Below are positions 14,375 through 22,872 of a stretch of 64,000 nt of DNA, piece after piece. The translations under genes were made by a program, and so were the position numbers. Source of the DNA: Xanthobacteraceae bacterium (GTDB lineage: Bacteria > Pseudomonadota > Alphaproteobacteria > Rhizobiales > Xanthobacteraceae); contig JAQSWY010000018.1 of the NCBI GenBank assembly GCA_029266425.1, forward strand, positions 1 to 64,000, written 5' to 3'. The number at the start of each line of letters is the position of its first letter. The stretch's first letter is position 1. The notes under the pieces are model-generated. The model did not search any database. It was not told the DNA's origin and saw nothing but the letters and a program-made list of their open reading frames with translations.

Positions 14375-15067
14375 ATGGTCATGTCCAAGCCCTCCGCCCG
14401 CGCTGCCGCCCGCACGCCTCGCACGGCCTCGTTCGTGCCGGTGGTCCAGCGCGAGATCGAGCGGATGATCGGTTCCGGCGGCTTGAGCGGCGGCTCGCGC
14501 GTCAATGAGAGCGCGCTGGCGGTCAAGCTCGGCATGAGCCGTGGACCGGTGCGCGAGGCCTGCCGCACGCTGGAGCAGCTCGGCCTGTTACGCAGCGCGC
14601 TCAATCGCGGCTTCTTCGTCCGCGAGATCGGCACCAAGGAAGCCATCGACATTTACGAGGTGCGCGCCGGGCTGTTCGCCACCGCCGGCCGGCTCGCCGC
14701 TGCCATCATCAGCGCGCAGCAACTGGCCGTGCTCGACGAGCTGGTGGCGCGCATGGACGAGGCGATCGACGCCTCCGACATCGCCAGCTTTTATCCGCTC
14801 AACAACGAGATGCACCGGCAGCTGATCGCCTGCTCCGACAATTCGAAGCTGATCGAGCTGTTTCCCGCCCTCGAGGCCGAGCTGCTGCTGTTCCGCCGGC
14901 GCGGTCTGGTGCTGCCGGGCTCGATGCGGGCCTCCAATGACGAGCACCGCTCCATCGTCGACGCGCTGCGCCACGGCGACGGTCCGACCGCCGGCCGGCT
15001 GATGGAGCGTCACATCCTGGCCGGCAAGGCGCGGTTCCTGCGCACGCTGGACGACAAGCCTGCCTAG
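14375..15067 (+). CDS. GntR-family regulator, FCD subfamily (copy 1)
   Basis: A 230-residue FadR/FCD-type transcription factor. The N-terminal winged helix has ESALAVKLGMSRGPVREACRTLE. The C-terminal helical ligand domain has YPLNNEMHRQL and a DEHRSIVDAL segment with candidate metal-binding residues. The start at 14375 has GGAGG at 14364-14368. The stop codon TAG lies within the first bases of repeat copy C. It is divergent from the dehydrogenase/MmgE operon. It is a paralogue of the regulator at 16454-17149, and their recognition helices (SRGPxREAxRxLE) nearly match, so both may bind the same motif. Confidence 0.93.
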   Translation: MVMSKPSARAAARTPRTASFVPVVQREIERMIGSGGLSGGSRVNESALAVKLGMSRGPVREACRTLEQLGLLRSALNRGFFVREIGTKEAIDIYEVRAGLFATAGRLAAAIISAQQLAVLDELVARMDEAIDASDIASFYPLNNEMHRQLIACSDNSKLIELFPALEAELLLFRRRGLVLPGSMRASNDEHRSIVDALRHGDGPTAGRLMERHILAGKARFLRTLDDKPA

Positions 15068-15180
15068 AGCCTTTTCCGTTCGGATGGAAATATCCGAACG
15101 ACAAGAAAGTCCTCTAGATTCAATGAGCTGGAGCAATTCCTCTTCGATCGGATGATTCCACCTGATGGGAAATGCTCTAG
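15064..15180 (+). repeat. Palindromic intergenic repeat, copy C
   Basis: 117-bp copy bounded by CTAGAG and CTCTAG. It has the GTTCGGATGGaaatATCCGAAC-type module, the TAGATTCAATGAGCTGGAG linker and the GATCGGATGattccacCTGATG module. It supplies the TAG stop of the upstream GntR gene and fills most of the gap before the PdxA-like gene. Confidence 0.9.
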
Positions 15181-15227
15181 CCATCGTTCGACCTGAGCCG
15201 CATTCCATCCACGCCGAGGCGATCTCC

Positions 15228-16271
15228 ATGATGTCCGACAGCCTGAATTCCGCGAACCTGCCCGTGATCGCGTTGACCCCCGGAGACAGCACCGGCATCG
15301 GGCCGGAACTCGTCGCCCGCTGCCTCGCCGAGGGGCGCATGCGCGAACTCGCCCGGCTCGTCGTGGTCGGCGATGCCCGCGTCATGGACATGGGCGCGAG
15401 CCATGCCGGCGTCGCGCTCGACTTCCGCCGCTATGCCTCGCCGGCGGCGGTGGAGTGGAGCGACCCCGGCATCCCGCTGGTCGACCTCGCCAACACCGAC
15501 CCGGCGGAGTTCCCGATCGGTGTCGCCAGCCCGGATTCCGGCCGGCTCACCGGTGACACGCTGGCGCGCGCCATCGAGTTCGCCAAGGCCGGGGAGATCG
15601 ACGCCATCACCTTCGCGCCGCTGAGCAAGCAGGCCATGTTCAAGGGCGGCTGGCGCTTTCCCGACGAGCACAAGATGTTCGCCCATCTGCTCGGCCACAC
15701 CGGGCCGTTCAGCGAAATGAACGTGCTCGAGGGCCAGTGGATGACCCGCGTCACCTCGCACGTCTCGCTGCGCACCGCCGTCGACCAGGTGACGTTCGAC
15801 GCCATCTGCGGCGCGCTGACGCTCGCCAACGACACCATGCGCCTGGCCGGGATCGAGCGCCCGCGGATCGCGGTCGCCGCGCTCAATCCGCACAATGGCG
15901 AGGGCGGGCTGTTCGGCATGGAGGAGATCGAGATCATCCGCCCGGCGGTGGAGGCGATGCACCAGCGCGGCATCGACTGCCAGGGACCGTTCCCGTCCGA
16001 CACGGTCTATCTGAAGGCGTTCCGCGGCGAATATGACAGCGTGCTGGCGATGTATCACGACCAGGGGCAGATCGCGACCAAGCTCAAGGGCTTCAACAAG
16101 GGCGTGACCATCACCGCCGGGCTCGACATCGTGTTCACGACGCCGGCCCACGGCACCGCCTATGACATTGTGGGCCAAGGCATCGCCGATGTCGGTGCGT
16201 TCGAGGCGGCCATCCGCCTCGCCGCCCGCATGGCCTCGCGCAAGATCGAGGCGGGCGCGAAGGCGGCGTGA
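15228..16271 (+). CDS. PdxA-family dehydrogenase (PdxA2-like)
   Basis: NAD-dependent oxidoreductase of the 4-hydroxythreonine-4-phosphate dehydrogenase family; 347 residues from ATG 15228 (a second ATG follows directly). All three metal-binding histidine regions are visible: LLGHTGP, NPHNGEGG and MYHDQGQ. The N-terminal ALTPGDSTGIGPEL is typical. Catabolic PdxA paralogues act on four-carbon phosphosugar acids or cis-dihydrodiols. Lying among carboxylate genes and two GntR genes, this copy is more likely catabolic than a vitamin B6 enzyme. A longer frame from 15165 starts inside the repeat and is rejected. Confidence 0.87.
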   Translation: MMSDSLNSANLPVIALTPGDSTGIGPELVARCLAEGRMRELARLVVVGDARVMDMGASHAGVALDFRRYASPAAVEWSDPGIPLVDLANTDPAEFPIGVASPDSGRLTGDTLARAIEFAKAGEIDAITFAPLSKQAMFKGGWRFPDEHKMFAHLLGHTGPFSEMNVLEGQWMTRVTSHVSLRTAVDQVTFDAICGALTLANDTMRLAGIERPRIAVAALNPHNGEGGLFGMEEIEIIRPAVEAMHQRGIDCQGPFPSDTVYLKAFRGEYDSVLAMYHDQGQIATKLKGFNKGVTITAGLDIVFTTPAHGTAYDIVGQGIADVGAFEAAIRLAARMASRKIEAGAKAA

Positions 16272-16309
16272 GAAGACGGGCCCCAAGCCGCCGGAAGGCC
16301 TGGAGGACT

Positions 16310-16416
16310 CCCTCTCCCGAGGGGAGGGGTTGGGGTGAGGGGCCTTCGTGGCTCCCGGGCCGTGTCACCCCTCACCGACCCGCTTCGCGGGCCACCTCTC
16401 CCCAACGGGGAGAGGG
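16310..16416. repeat. GC-rich palindromic intergenic repeat (second type)
   Basis: The left end CCCTCTCCCGAGGGGAGGG and right end CCTCTCCCCAACGGGGAGAGG are each hairpins. The inner arms GGGTGAGGGG and CCCCTCACC pair around a central segment. It is unrelated in sequence to copies A-D. It lies between the convergent PdxA-like and GntR genes. Confidence 0.8.
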
Positions 16417-16453
16417 ATTGCCGGTCACATCCGCCAATGCGCCGGCGAAGACC

Positions 16454-17149
16454 TCAATCGATCTTCGTCGCGCCGTTCACCGCGGCGATGAGGCGGCGCT
16501 TGGCGAGGGCGACGTGGCGCCAGTGCGTGATCTGCGCCCGGTCACCGTCGCCGGAAGCGAGGGCCTCCAGCATGGCGCGGTGCTCGCGATTGGAGACCGA
16601 GAGGCCGCCGCCCTGCACCAGGGCGCGGGCGCGGAACAGATGCAGCTTGTTGACGAAGCGCTGATACTCCGCGGTGAGCGTGCGGTTGCCGGCCGACGTC
16701 ACGATGAGATTATGGAAGGCGATGTTCAGCGGATAATAGTCGTCGAAATTGCCGCGCTCGGCGACGACATCCATCTCGTCCACCAGCCTGGTGAGCTGCA
16801 CCAGCAATTCGTCGGTCATGCGTTCGGCGAGCAGCCGGCCGGCCTGGCCGAAGAGGGCGGCGCGCACATCATAGATCTCGATGGCGTCCTCCACCGAGAG
16901 CCGCCGCACGAACACGCCCCGGTTGCGAACGACCTCGACGAGGCCCTTCGCTTCCAGGCTGCGGGTGGCTTCGCGGATCGGGCCGCGGCTGGTGCCGAAG
17001 CGGTTCGACAAATGAATCTCGTTGATCCGCTCGCCCGGCTCCAGCTCCCCGGTCAGGATGAGCCGCTCCATTTCCTTCTCGAGCACGCTGGTCAGCGATG
17101 CGTTCTTGACCACCGACAGGTCGTTCAGGAAGCTGGAATCGCTGCTCAT
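16454..17149 (-). CDS. GntR-family regulator, FCD subfamily (copy 2)
   Basis: A 231-residue FCD-type regulator. The winged helix has HLSNRFGTSRGPIREATRSLE, the wing VVRNRGVFVRRLS, and the ligand domain YYPLNIAFHNLI and NREHRAMLEAL. It is paralogous to the regulator at 14375. It lies 73 bases after the dehydrogenase gene at 17223, on the same strand, with the motif TGTTGACAGT 17 bases ahead of its ATG, so it probably controls its own synthesis. Confidence 0.93.
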   Translation of the reverse strand: MSSDSSFLNDLSVVKNASLTSVLEKEMERLILTGELEPGERINEIHLSNRFGTSRGPIREATRSLEAKGLVEVVRNRGVFVRRLSVEDAIEIYDVRAALFGQAGRLLAERMTDELLVQLTRLVDEMDVVAERGNFDDYYPLNIAFHNLIVTSAGNRTLTAEYQRFVNKLHLFRARALVQGGGLSVSNREHRAMLEALASGDGDRAQITHWRHVALAKRRLIAAVNGATKID

Positions 17150-17165
17150 GGCCCGAACCGTTAAT

Positions 17166-17175
17166 TGTTGACAGT
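17166..17175 (+). promoter_or_regulatory. Regulon motif TGTTGACAGT, site 3
   Basis: Exact copy within ATTGTTGACAGTAAT, 17 bases upstream of the GntR copy 2 start. It points away from the gene it precedes, which argues against it being merely a -35 box. Confidence 0.65.
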
Positions 17176-17222
17176 AATAATCAGACTAGCCTCATAGTTC
17201 ATTCCGCAACTCAGCGTGTAGC

Positions 17223-18308
17223 TTACGCGGCTGCGTCATTTTGTCTTTGAATGATCCGGATGACGGCGCTGGTAACATCATGCGTTGTCGCGCTGCCGCC
17301 GAGATCCGGGGTGCGCGTCGCCTCATCAGCCGTCACCCGCTCTATCGCATCCATCAGCACCGCGGCGGCACGCGATTCGTGCAGATGCTCCAGCATTAGC
17401 ACGGCGCTCCAGAACGCGCCGACCGGATTGGCGATGCCCTTGCCGATCAGGTCGAAGCCGGAACCGTGGATCGGCTCGAACATGGACGGCGTCTTGCGGT
17501 CCGGCGCGAGATTGGCGGTGGCGCCGATGCCGAGGCTGCCGCTCACCGCCGAGGCGAGGTCGGAGAGCACGTCGGCGTGCAGATTGGTCGCCAGCACGGT
17601 GTCGATGGTGCCGGGGCGCAGCACCATGCGCATGGTCATGGCGTCGACCAGCATCCAGTCGACGGTGAGGTCGGGGAAGTCGGCGATGACCTCGCGGCAG
17701 ACCTCGTCCCACAGCACCATGCCGTGACGCTGGGCGTTCGACTTGGTGACGATGGTGAGCTGCTTGCGCGGCCGCGAGCGGGCGAGCTCGCAGGCGAAAC
17801 GTGCCACCCGCTCGATGCCGGAGCGGGTGAACACCGAGACGTCGAGCCCGACCTCGATCGGCAGGCCGCGATGCGCCCGCCCGCCGGCGCCGGCATATTC
17901 GCCCTCGCTGTTCTCGCGCACGATCACCCAATCGATGTCGCGGCCGAGATCCGGCCGCAGCGGGCCGACGATGTTCGGCAGCAGCCGGGAGGGTCGCACA
18001 TTGGCGTATTGGTCGAGGCCCTGGCAGATGGCGAGCCGCAATTCCCACAGCGTGATGTGGTCCGGGATCTTGGGATCGCCGACGGCGCCGAAATAGATGG
18101 CGTCGAAGCCGCGCAGCGTATCGACGCCGTCGTCCGGCATCATCTTGCCGACGCGGCGGTAGCGGTCCGAACCCCAGTCGAACTCCTCGAAGGCGAAGCT
18201 GAAGCCGCCGTCGGAGCCGGCGAGCGCGTCGAGCACGCGGCGGCCGGCATGGATGACGTCGGAGCCGATGCCGTCGCCGGGAATCAGCGCAATCTTATGC
18301 CGCCGCAT
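17223..18308 (-). CDS. Tartrate/D-malate dehydrogenase family protein (copy 2)
   Basis: A 361-residue beta-decarboxylating dehydrogenase. Visible motifs are IALIPGDGIGSDVI, VRENSEGEYAG, TKSNAQRHG and the metal site TNLHADVLSDL. The cofactor loop reads HGSGFDLIGKGIANP, which differs from the usual HGSAPDIAGK. It is the same length as copy 1 but clearly diverged, so it probably acts on another 2-hydroxy acid. It overlaps the end of copy 3 by 14 bases. Confidence 0.92.
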   Translation of the reverse strand: MRRHKIALIPGDGIGSDVIHAGRRVLDALAGSDGGFSFAFEEFDWGSDRYRRVGKMMPDDGVDTLRGFDAIYFGAVGDPKIPDHITLWELRLAICQGLDQYANVRPSRLLPNIVGPLRPDLGRDIDWVIVRENSEGEYAGAGGRAHRGLPIEVGLDVSVFTRSGIERVARFACELARSRPRKQLTIVTKSNAQRHGMVLWDEVCREVIADFPDLTVDWMLVDAMTMRMVLRPGTIDTVLATNLHADVLSDLASAVSGSLGIGATANLAPDRKTPSMFEPIHGSGFDLIGKGIANPVGAFWSAVLMLEHLHESRAAAVLMDAIERVTADEATRTPDLGGSATTHDVTSAVIRIIQRQNDAAA

Positions 18309-19392
18309 GGGTCGTGTTCTCCATTGCTTTCAGTATGCCTGCGACCATGTCGGCCTGGCTGCCGGTGCCGCGAATGTCGGGCGTGCGGGTGGCGGGATCG
18401 GCGAGGGCCGCATCGAGACCCGCCTTCATCAGCGCGCTGGCATGGCCGGCGGCGGCATTGCCGCGCCGGCGCCCGAGCCATTCGATCAGCATCCGGGTCG
18501 ATTCGATCATGGCGTAGGGATTGGCGATGCCCTTGCCGGCGATATCAGGGGCGGAGCCGTGGGTGGCCTGCGCCATCGCGATCTCACCACGGCCGATGCA
18601 CAGGCCCGGCGCCATGCCGAGCCCGCCCACCAGGCCCGCGGCCTCGTCGGTCAATATGTCGCCGAACATGTTGGTGGTGACGACGACGTCGAAGCGCTGC
18701 GGCTCGCGCACCAGCTTCATGGCGAAGGTGTCGACGATGACCTCGTCCACCGTGACGTCGGGATAATCCTGCGCCGCCTTGTGGCACTCCTCGACGAACA
18801 TGCCACAGCCGAGCTTGAACACCGTGTCCTTGTGCACGACCGTGAGCCGCTTACGGCGCGCGCGGGCGAGTTCCAGCGCGGCGGTCGCCACCTTGCGGCT
18901 ACCCAAGCGGGTGATGACGCGCACGGAGATGGTCATGTCCTCGGTCGGGCGGAACTCTCCGGAGCCGGCAACGACGTTGCGGTCCGGCTGGAAGCCCTCA
19001 TTGTTCTCGCGCACGATGACGAGGTCGATGTCGTCATAGAGGCAGCCAATGCCGGGATAGGACCGGGTCGGCCGCACATTGGCGAACAGATCGAAGGTCT
19101 TGCGCAGGATCGGGTGCGGATTGATGGCGGCCGGCACCTTCGGATAGGCCTGATGGCCGATCGGCCCGAGGACGAAGCCATCGAGCGTTCCCAGCGTCTC
19201 CAGCGTGCCCGGAGGCATGGTGTGGCCGACCTCATCGAGCGCCTTGCGCCCGATGGGCAGCGGGCGCCAGTCGATCGCGAGCCCGCTCGCGCGGGCAGCG
19301 GCGTCCGCTATCCGGCATGCCGCCGGCACGATCTCGTGGCCGATATCGTCACCTTCGAGGACACCGATGGTGAGGGCAGGCGAACCGCTCAT
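18295..19392 (-). CDS. Isocitrate/isopropylmalate dehydrogenase family protein (copy 3)
   Basis: A 365-residue member of the same superfamily, most diverged of the three. The ATG at 19390-19392 gives MSGSPALTIGVLEGDDIGHEIV and has GGAGG 8 bases upstream; an in-frame ATG at 19497 would reach into the SDR gene. It has VRENNEGFQPDRN, Lys in VVHKDTVFK, TTNMFGDILTDEAAG and HGSAPDIAGKGIANP. The FQPDRN substrate-loop variant differs from copies 1 and 2 and suggests another substrate. It follows the SDR gene and overlaps copy 2. Confidence 0.9.
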   Translation of the reverse strand: MSGSPALTIGVLEGDDIGHEIVPAACRIADAAARASGLAIDWRPLPIGRKALDEVGHTMPPGTLETLGTLDGFVLGPIGHQAYPKVPAAINPHPILRKTFDLFANVRPTRSYPGIGCLYDDIDLVIVRENNEGFQPDRNVVAGSGEFRPTEDMTISVRVITRLGSRKVATAALELARARRKRLTVVHKDTVFKLGCGMFVEECHKAAQDYPDVTVDEVIVDTFAMKLVREPQRFDVVVTTNMFGDILTDEAAGLVGGLGMAPGLCIGRGEIAMAQATHGSAPDIAGKGIANPYAMIESTRMLIEWLGRRRGNAAAGHASALMKAGLDAALADPATRTPDIRGTGSQADMVAGILKAMENTTHAAA

Positions 19393-19462
19393 CCGCGCCT
19401 CCAGCGCCGTGGTGCGCGGATCTCCGGGGTGAGCTCTCGATGGTGCATCTGTTACTCCAGTT

Positions 19463-20257
19463 TCAAACGAGGCCGCGCGCAATGCCGCCGTCGACATTGA
19501 TGGCCTGACCGGTGACGTAGCTGGCGAGCGGGCTGGCGAGCCAGGCCACCATCACCGCGATCTCCATCGGGTCGGCGAACCGCCCGAGCGGGATTTCCTT
19601 CGAGAATTCCTCGTAGATCGCATCGACCGTGACGCCGCGCTCGGATGCCATCTTGCTGGCGCGATTGATCCAGAGCGGGGTCTTGGTGCGGCCGGGGCCG
19701 ACGCAGTTGATGCGGATGCCCTTCTCGCCGAGTTCGAGCGCCAAGGTCTTCACGAGGCCGAGCAGGCCGGCCTTGTGGACGTTGCTCATCACCTGATGGG
19801 CATAGGGCATCTTCGCAGCCGCGGCTCCGAGCACGACGATGGAAGGATCGCGCCCGTCGGCCAGCAGCGGCGTGGCGGCGCGGACCGCGCGCACCGCGGA
19901 CAGGATGTTGAAGCTGTAGTTGCCGAGCCAGTCCGCGTCGGAGAGATCGCCGAAGTCGGCGCGCACGCTGCCGCCGACGGCGCTGACGAGGATATCGAGC
20001 GCACCCCAGCGTTCCCGCACCTCCTCGGCGAGCACTGTCGCGGCCTGCTCGTCCTTCATCATATCGGCGACGAAGAGGTGGGGCGCGCGCCCGGTCGTCT
20101 CCGACAGGCGCGCGGCGGCGGCTTCGAGATTGTCCCGGCTGCGGGAGGCGATGAGCACCTCGGCGCCCTCGCGCAGCAGGATCTCGGCGCTCGCTTCGCC
20201 GATGCCGTAGCTGCCGCCGACGATGACGGCGCGGCGGCCCTCAAACCCGAGGTTCAT
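19463..20257 (-). CDS. SDR-fold protein lacking the canonical catalytic Ser and Tyr
   Basis: A 264-residue Rossmann protein with an intact nucleotide site (GGSYGIG at residues 14-20) and C-terminal VTGQAINVDGG. The active-site segment reads VMSNVHKAG. Lys162 is present, but the YxxxK tyrosine position is Ser158 and the catalytic serine position about 13 residues earlier is alanine. Some SDR subgroups share this change. It may reduce substrates by another route or act as a binding or structural protein. It overlaps the AbrB permease gene by 17 bases. Confidence 0.88.
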   Translation of the reverse strand: MNLGFEGRRAVIVGGSYGIGEASAEILLREGAEVLIASRSRDNLEAAAARLSETTGRAPHLFVADMMKDEQAATVLAEEVRERWGALDILVSAVGGSVRADFGDLSDADWLGNYSFNILSAVRAVRAATPLLADGRDPSIVVLGAAAAKMPYAHQVMSNVHKAGLLGLVKTLALELGEKGIRINCVGPGRTKTPLWINRASKMASERGVTVDAIYEEFSKEIPLGRFADPMEIAVMVAWLASPLASYVTGQAINVDGGIARGLV

Positions 20258-21350
20258 AATGGCTCCTCAGCACGAAGCGGTAGACGCGGAACACCACCAG
20301 GATGGTGGAAGCGATCAGCCCGATGCGCACGATGTGGAAGGCGGTGACCATCTCGGCATCGGCATGCATGGCGCGCGCAGTCAGGACCATCTCGGTCACC
20401 GCGGCCGGTGCCAGCGACAGGAAGCTGGTGGTGAGGGGCAGCCCGGTGGCCCACGAGAGCGTCTCCGCCCCCGCCGCCGCGGCCACGATCAGCATGAGCG
20501 AGACGAGGAAGCCGGCGGCGGCGACCCGGGGCAGACGGGCGAACAGTTCGCGGCGGAACCGCAGGCCGAGCCAGACGCCGATCATGATCTGCGCGGCGAT
20601 CAGGTAGTAGCCGGGCACGTCGACCACGAGCAGCCCCGAGGCACCCAGCGCGGCGCTCGGCAGCAGGGAGCCGAGCAGCCAGGGATTGGGGATGGTCGTC
20701 GGGCGCATCAGTTGGGCGCACAGATAGGCGATGGCGAAGGCCAGCAGGAGCATGGGAAGGCTGTGGTCGGCAGCGAATTCGATCGCCGGCGCCGTGCCGT
20801 GCTCGCCGAAGGCGAACACCATGAACGGCACGATGCTGACCACCGAGGTTACCCGCAGCGCGTGGACGATCGACACCGCATTGGTGTCGCCGCCGCGGGC
20901 CGCCGCGACGACCGCCATGTCGGCCATGCCGCCGGCCGCGGTGGCGAAGAAGGCCGTGGTGGCGTCGACGCGTGCCAGGGGACGCAGGATCAGCGCGCCG
21001 ATGAAGGTGACGGCGATGATGTAGAGCGTTGCCACCAGCATGGCCGGCAGCAGGTTCAGCGCCGCGGCGAGAACGTGGGGGGTGAAGCGCATGCCGACGG
21101 CGAGGCCGACCAGGACCTGCCCGATCTCGCGCATGTGCGGTCCCGCCTGCAGGCGGGCGCCGCACACCGTCGCCGCACCGCAGGCGAAGAGGGGGCCGAG
21201 CATCCAGGGCAGAGGCAGATGCGCGCGCATGGCGAGATAGCCGGCGAGCGCCGCCAGCGCATAGGTCGCGACCAGTCGCAGCCACCAGGCCGGGCCGTAG
21301 CTGCGCCACGCCGGGCGGGCCTGGTCCGGGTCAATCTGCGTGGTGGTCAT
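20241..21350 (-). CDS. AbrB-family membrane protein
   Basis: A 369-residue polytopic inner-membrane protein with about 10 hydrophobic helices and the duplicated AbrB architecture. Segments such as GYLAMRAHLPLPWMLGPL, TAAGGMADM and APAAVTEMVLTARAM are typical of this family, often misnamed ammonia monooxygenase. The start is the ATG at 21348-21350; the frame continues upstream to 21551 with sequence unlike the family. It probably transports a carboxylate or a pathway intermediate. It is the first gene of the reverse operon with the SDR and dehydrogenase copies 3 and 2. Confidence 0.87.
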   Translation of the reverse strand: MTTTQIDPDQARPAWRSYGPAWWLRLVATYALAALAGYLAMRAHLPLPWMLGPLFACGAATVCGARLQAGPHMREIGQVLVGLAVGMRFTPHVLAAALNLLPAMLVATLYIIAVTFIGALILRPLARVDATTAFFATAAGGMADMAVVAAARGGDTNAVSIVHALRVTSVVSIVPFMVFAFGEHGTAPAIEFAADHSLPMLLLAFAIAYLCAQLMRPTTIPNPWLLGSLLPSAALGASGLLVVDVPGYYLIAAQIMIGVWLGLRFRRELFARLPRVAAAGFLVSLMLIVAAAAGAETLSWATGLPLTTSFLSLAPAAVTEMVLTARAMHADAEMVTAFHIVRIGLIASTILVVFRVYRFVLRSHYEPRV

Positions 21351-21530
21351 GGCGCGGACCCCTGAACTTGCCCGCCGGCCTTGCTCGAAGGCTTGGCCGG
21401 CAAGACGTCGGGCGGGCGCGGCAGCCGGGCCGCGATCGGTCCTGCGCTCATGACGTGCCGCCCTCCCTGACTGTTTCGCGCCTCGTCGCACGCGAGGCTT
21501 GTTCGCGGGATTGAGGCAGCAATCATGTAA

Positions 21531-21540
21531 ACTGTCAACA
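21531..21540 (-). promoter_or_regulatory. Regulon motif TGTTGACAGT, site 4
   Basis: ACTGTCAACA on the + strand, exact match in reverse orientation, about 180 bases upstream of the AbrB gene start. Confidence 0.65.
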
Positions 21541-21695
21541 CCGCTGCGCACGGTATCATGGTGTTAGCTTGGGCCCGGAGCGGCTCAAATCCGCATGGAT
21601 CGCTTGTGATAAGCACGGTCGCAGCCCGTCGCGCATGTTTTGTGCGCGAACATTCCGCTCCGGAACATGCGATCTCCGCGTATTCTCGTCAAATG

Positions 21696-21705
21696 TGTTG
21701 ACAGT
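21696..21705 (+). promoter_or_regulatory. Regulon motif TGTTGACAGT, site 5
   Basis: Exact match, 100 bases upstream of the TctC gene start. It is followed at once by TTGACG and GTTCAACG, which may extend the site. Confidence 0.65.
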
Positions 21706-21805
21706 TGACGTTCAACGCGAGAGGCTCGCGGAGCCAAATCCACAGGCTGGCGACGCTGGTCGTCCTCAGCCGGCCAAACCGAGATGGATCGGCAGGAGGA
21801 AATCA

Positions 21806-22801
21806 ATGACACATTTCACGCGACGCGACGCATTCAAAGTGACGGCCGGCGGGCTGGCCGCGGCAGCAGGCATCGTCGCCATGCCGTCGATCCTGCGGGC
21901 CGCAGCCTTCCCGACCCGGCCCATCAACGTCATCGTTCCGTTCGCCACCGGCGGCTACAACGACCGGCTGTCGCGGGCGTTCGCGCCCTATCTCGAAAAG
22001 GAATTCGGGCAGCCGACGGTCATCGTCAACAAGCCGGGCGCGGGCACCCAGCTCGGCAATTCCTATGCGCTGAACCAGCCCGCCGACGGCTACAGTATAC
22101 TGTGCACCTCCGCCGCGCCCTATATTCCGCTGACCGTGCTGCTGCAGAACGCGCCGTACAAGATCGAAGACTTCGCGATGATCAATTTGCCGTCGCGGGA
22201 CTATACGCTCGCGGCGACGTCGTCCGACAGCGCGCTGAAGAGCTTCAAGGAAGTGATCGACAAGCTCAAGGCGGACCCGAGCAGTGTCAGCATCGGCGTG
22301 CAGCCGGCCTCCGCCGACTACGCCAACATGGTGCTGGCGATGCAGGCCGCGGGTATCGAGGTCAGCAAGCTGCGCGTCGTCACCTATGATGGCGGCGGCC
22401 CGGCCCGTAATGCGACCGCCGGCGCGCAGGTCGATGTCGGCTTCGTCGGGGCTGAGGGCTTCCTCCCGCTCAAGAACAAGATCCGCCCGCTGGCGATGTT
22501 CGCGGCGGAGAAGGTCGAGTGGTATCCGGACGCTCCGCTGGTCAGCGAGAGCGGCCTCAAGACGGATTTCGTCGAAGGTTCGCAGCGCGGCTGGGCGGTG
22601 ACCACCAAGCTGAAGACCGAGCAGCCGGAGATCTACAAGTTCCTGGTCGCCGCGATCGAGCGCGCCAGCAAGAACCCAAAGGCGATCGAGGCGTTGAAGC
22701 TGCAGGAGCTCGCGACCACCTGGTATGGTCCCGAGGCGTCCGAAAAGGCCTATCGCGACAATGCGGCGAAGATGGCCCGCTACGTCGATCTGCTGAAATA
22801 G
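21806..22801 (+). CDS. tctC: Tripartite tricarboxylate transporter solute-binding protein
   Basis: Periplasmic binding protein of the Bug/TctC family, 331 residues. It has a twin-arginine style leader (TRRDAFKVTAGGLAAAAGI), and the mature domain shows the family landmarks FPTRPINVIVPFATGGYND and NKPGAGTQLGN. The start at 21806 has AGGAGGA at 21794-21800. Residues YND replace the more usual GxxD in the carboxylate pocket, so the ligand may differ from citrate. It is followed by tctB and tctA in the same direction. Confidence 0.93.
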   Translation: MTHFTRRDAFKVTAGGLAAAAGIVAMPSILRAAAFPTRPINVIVPFATGGYNDRLSRAFAPYLEKEFGQPTVIVNKPGAGTQLGNSYALNQPADGYSILCTSAAPYIPLTVLLQNAPYKIEDFAMINLPSRDYTLAATSSDSALKSFKEVIDKLKADPSSVSIGVQPASADYANMVLAMQAAGIEVSKLRVVTYDGGGPARNATAGAQVDVGFVGAEGFLPLKNKIRPLAMFAAEKVEWYPDAPLVSESGLKTDFVEGSQRGWAVTTKLKTEQPEIYKFLVAAIERASKNPKAIEALKLQELATTWYGPEASEKAYRDNAAKMARYVDLLK

Positions 22802-22872
22802 GCGTGTCCGGCGCGGGCCGCCGGCTTCGGCGAGCTCGCGCCGCTACTCCCTTCACTCTCAAGGAGGCGGCG

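Larger units (their letters stand above)
21351..21805. other. 455-base divergent promoter region between AbrB and TctC genes
   Basis: No gene is seen. It holds two inverted copies of the regulon motif (21531-21540 and 21696-21705), one nearer each divergent operon, so both operons are probably controlled together. Confidence 0.65.

Noticed and set aside
14344..21705. The regulon motif as simple -35 boxes, since it contains TTGACA
   Set aside because: Flanking TG and GT are also conserved, no good -10 lies 16-18 bases downstream at the sites examined, site 2 is too near its ATG, and site 3 points away from its gene. A dual role is not excluded.
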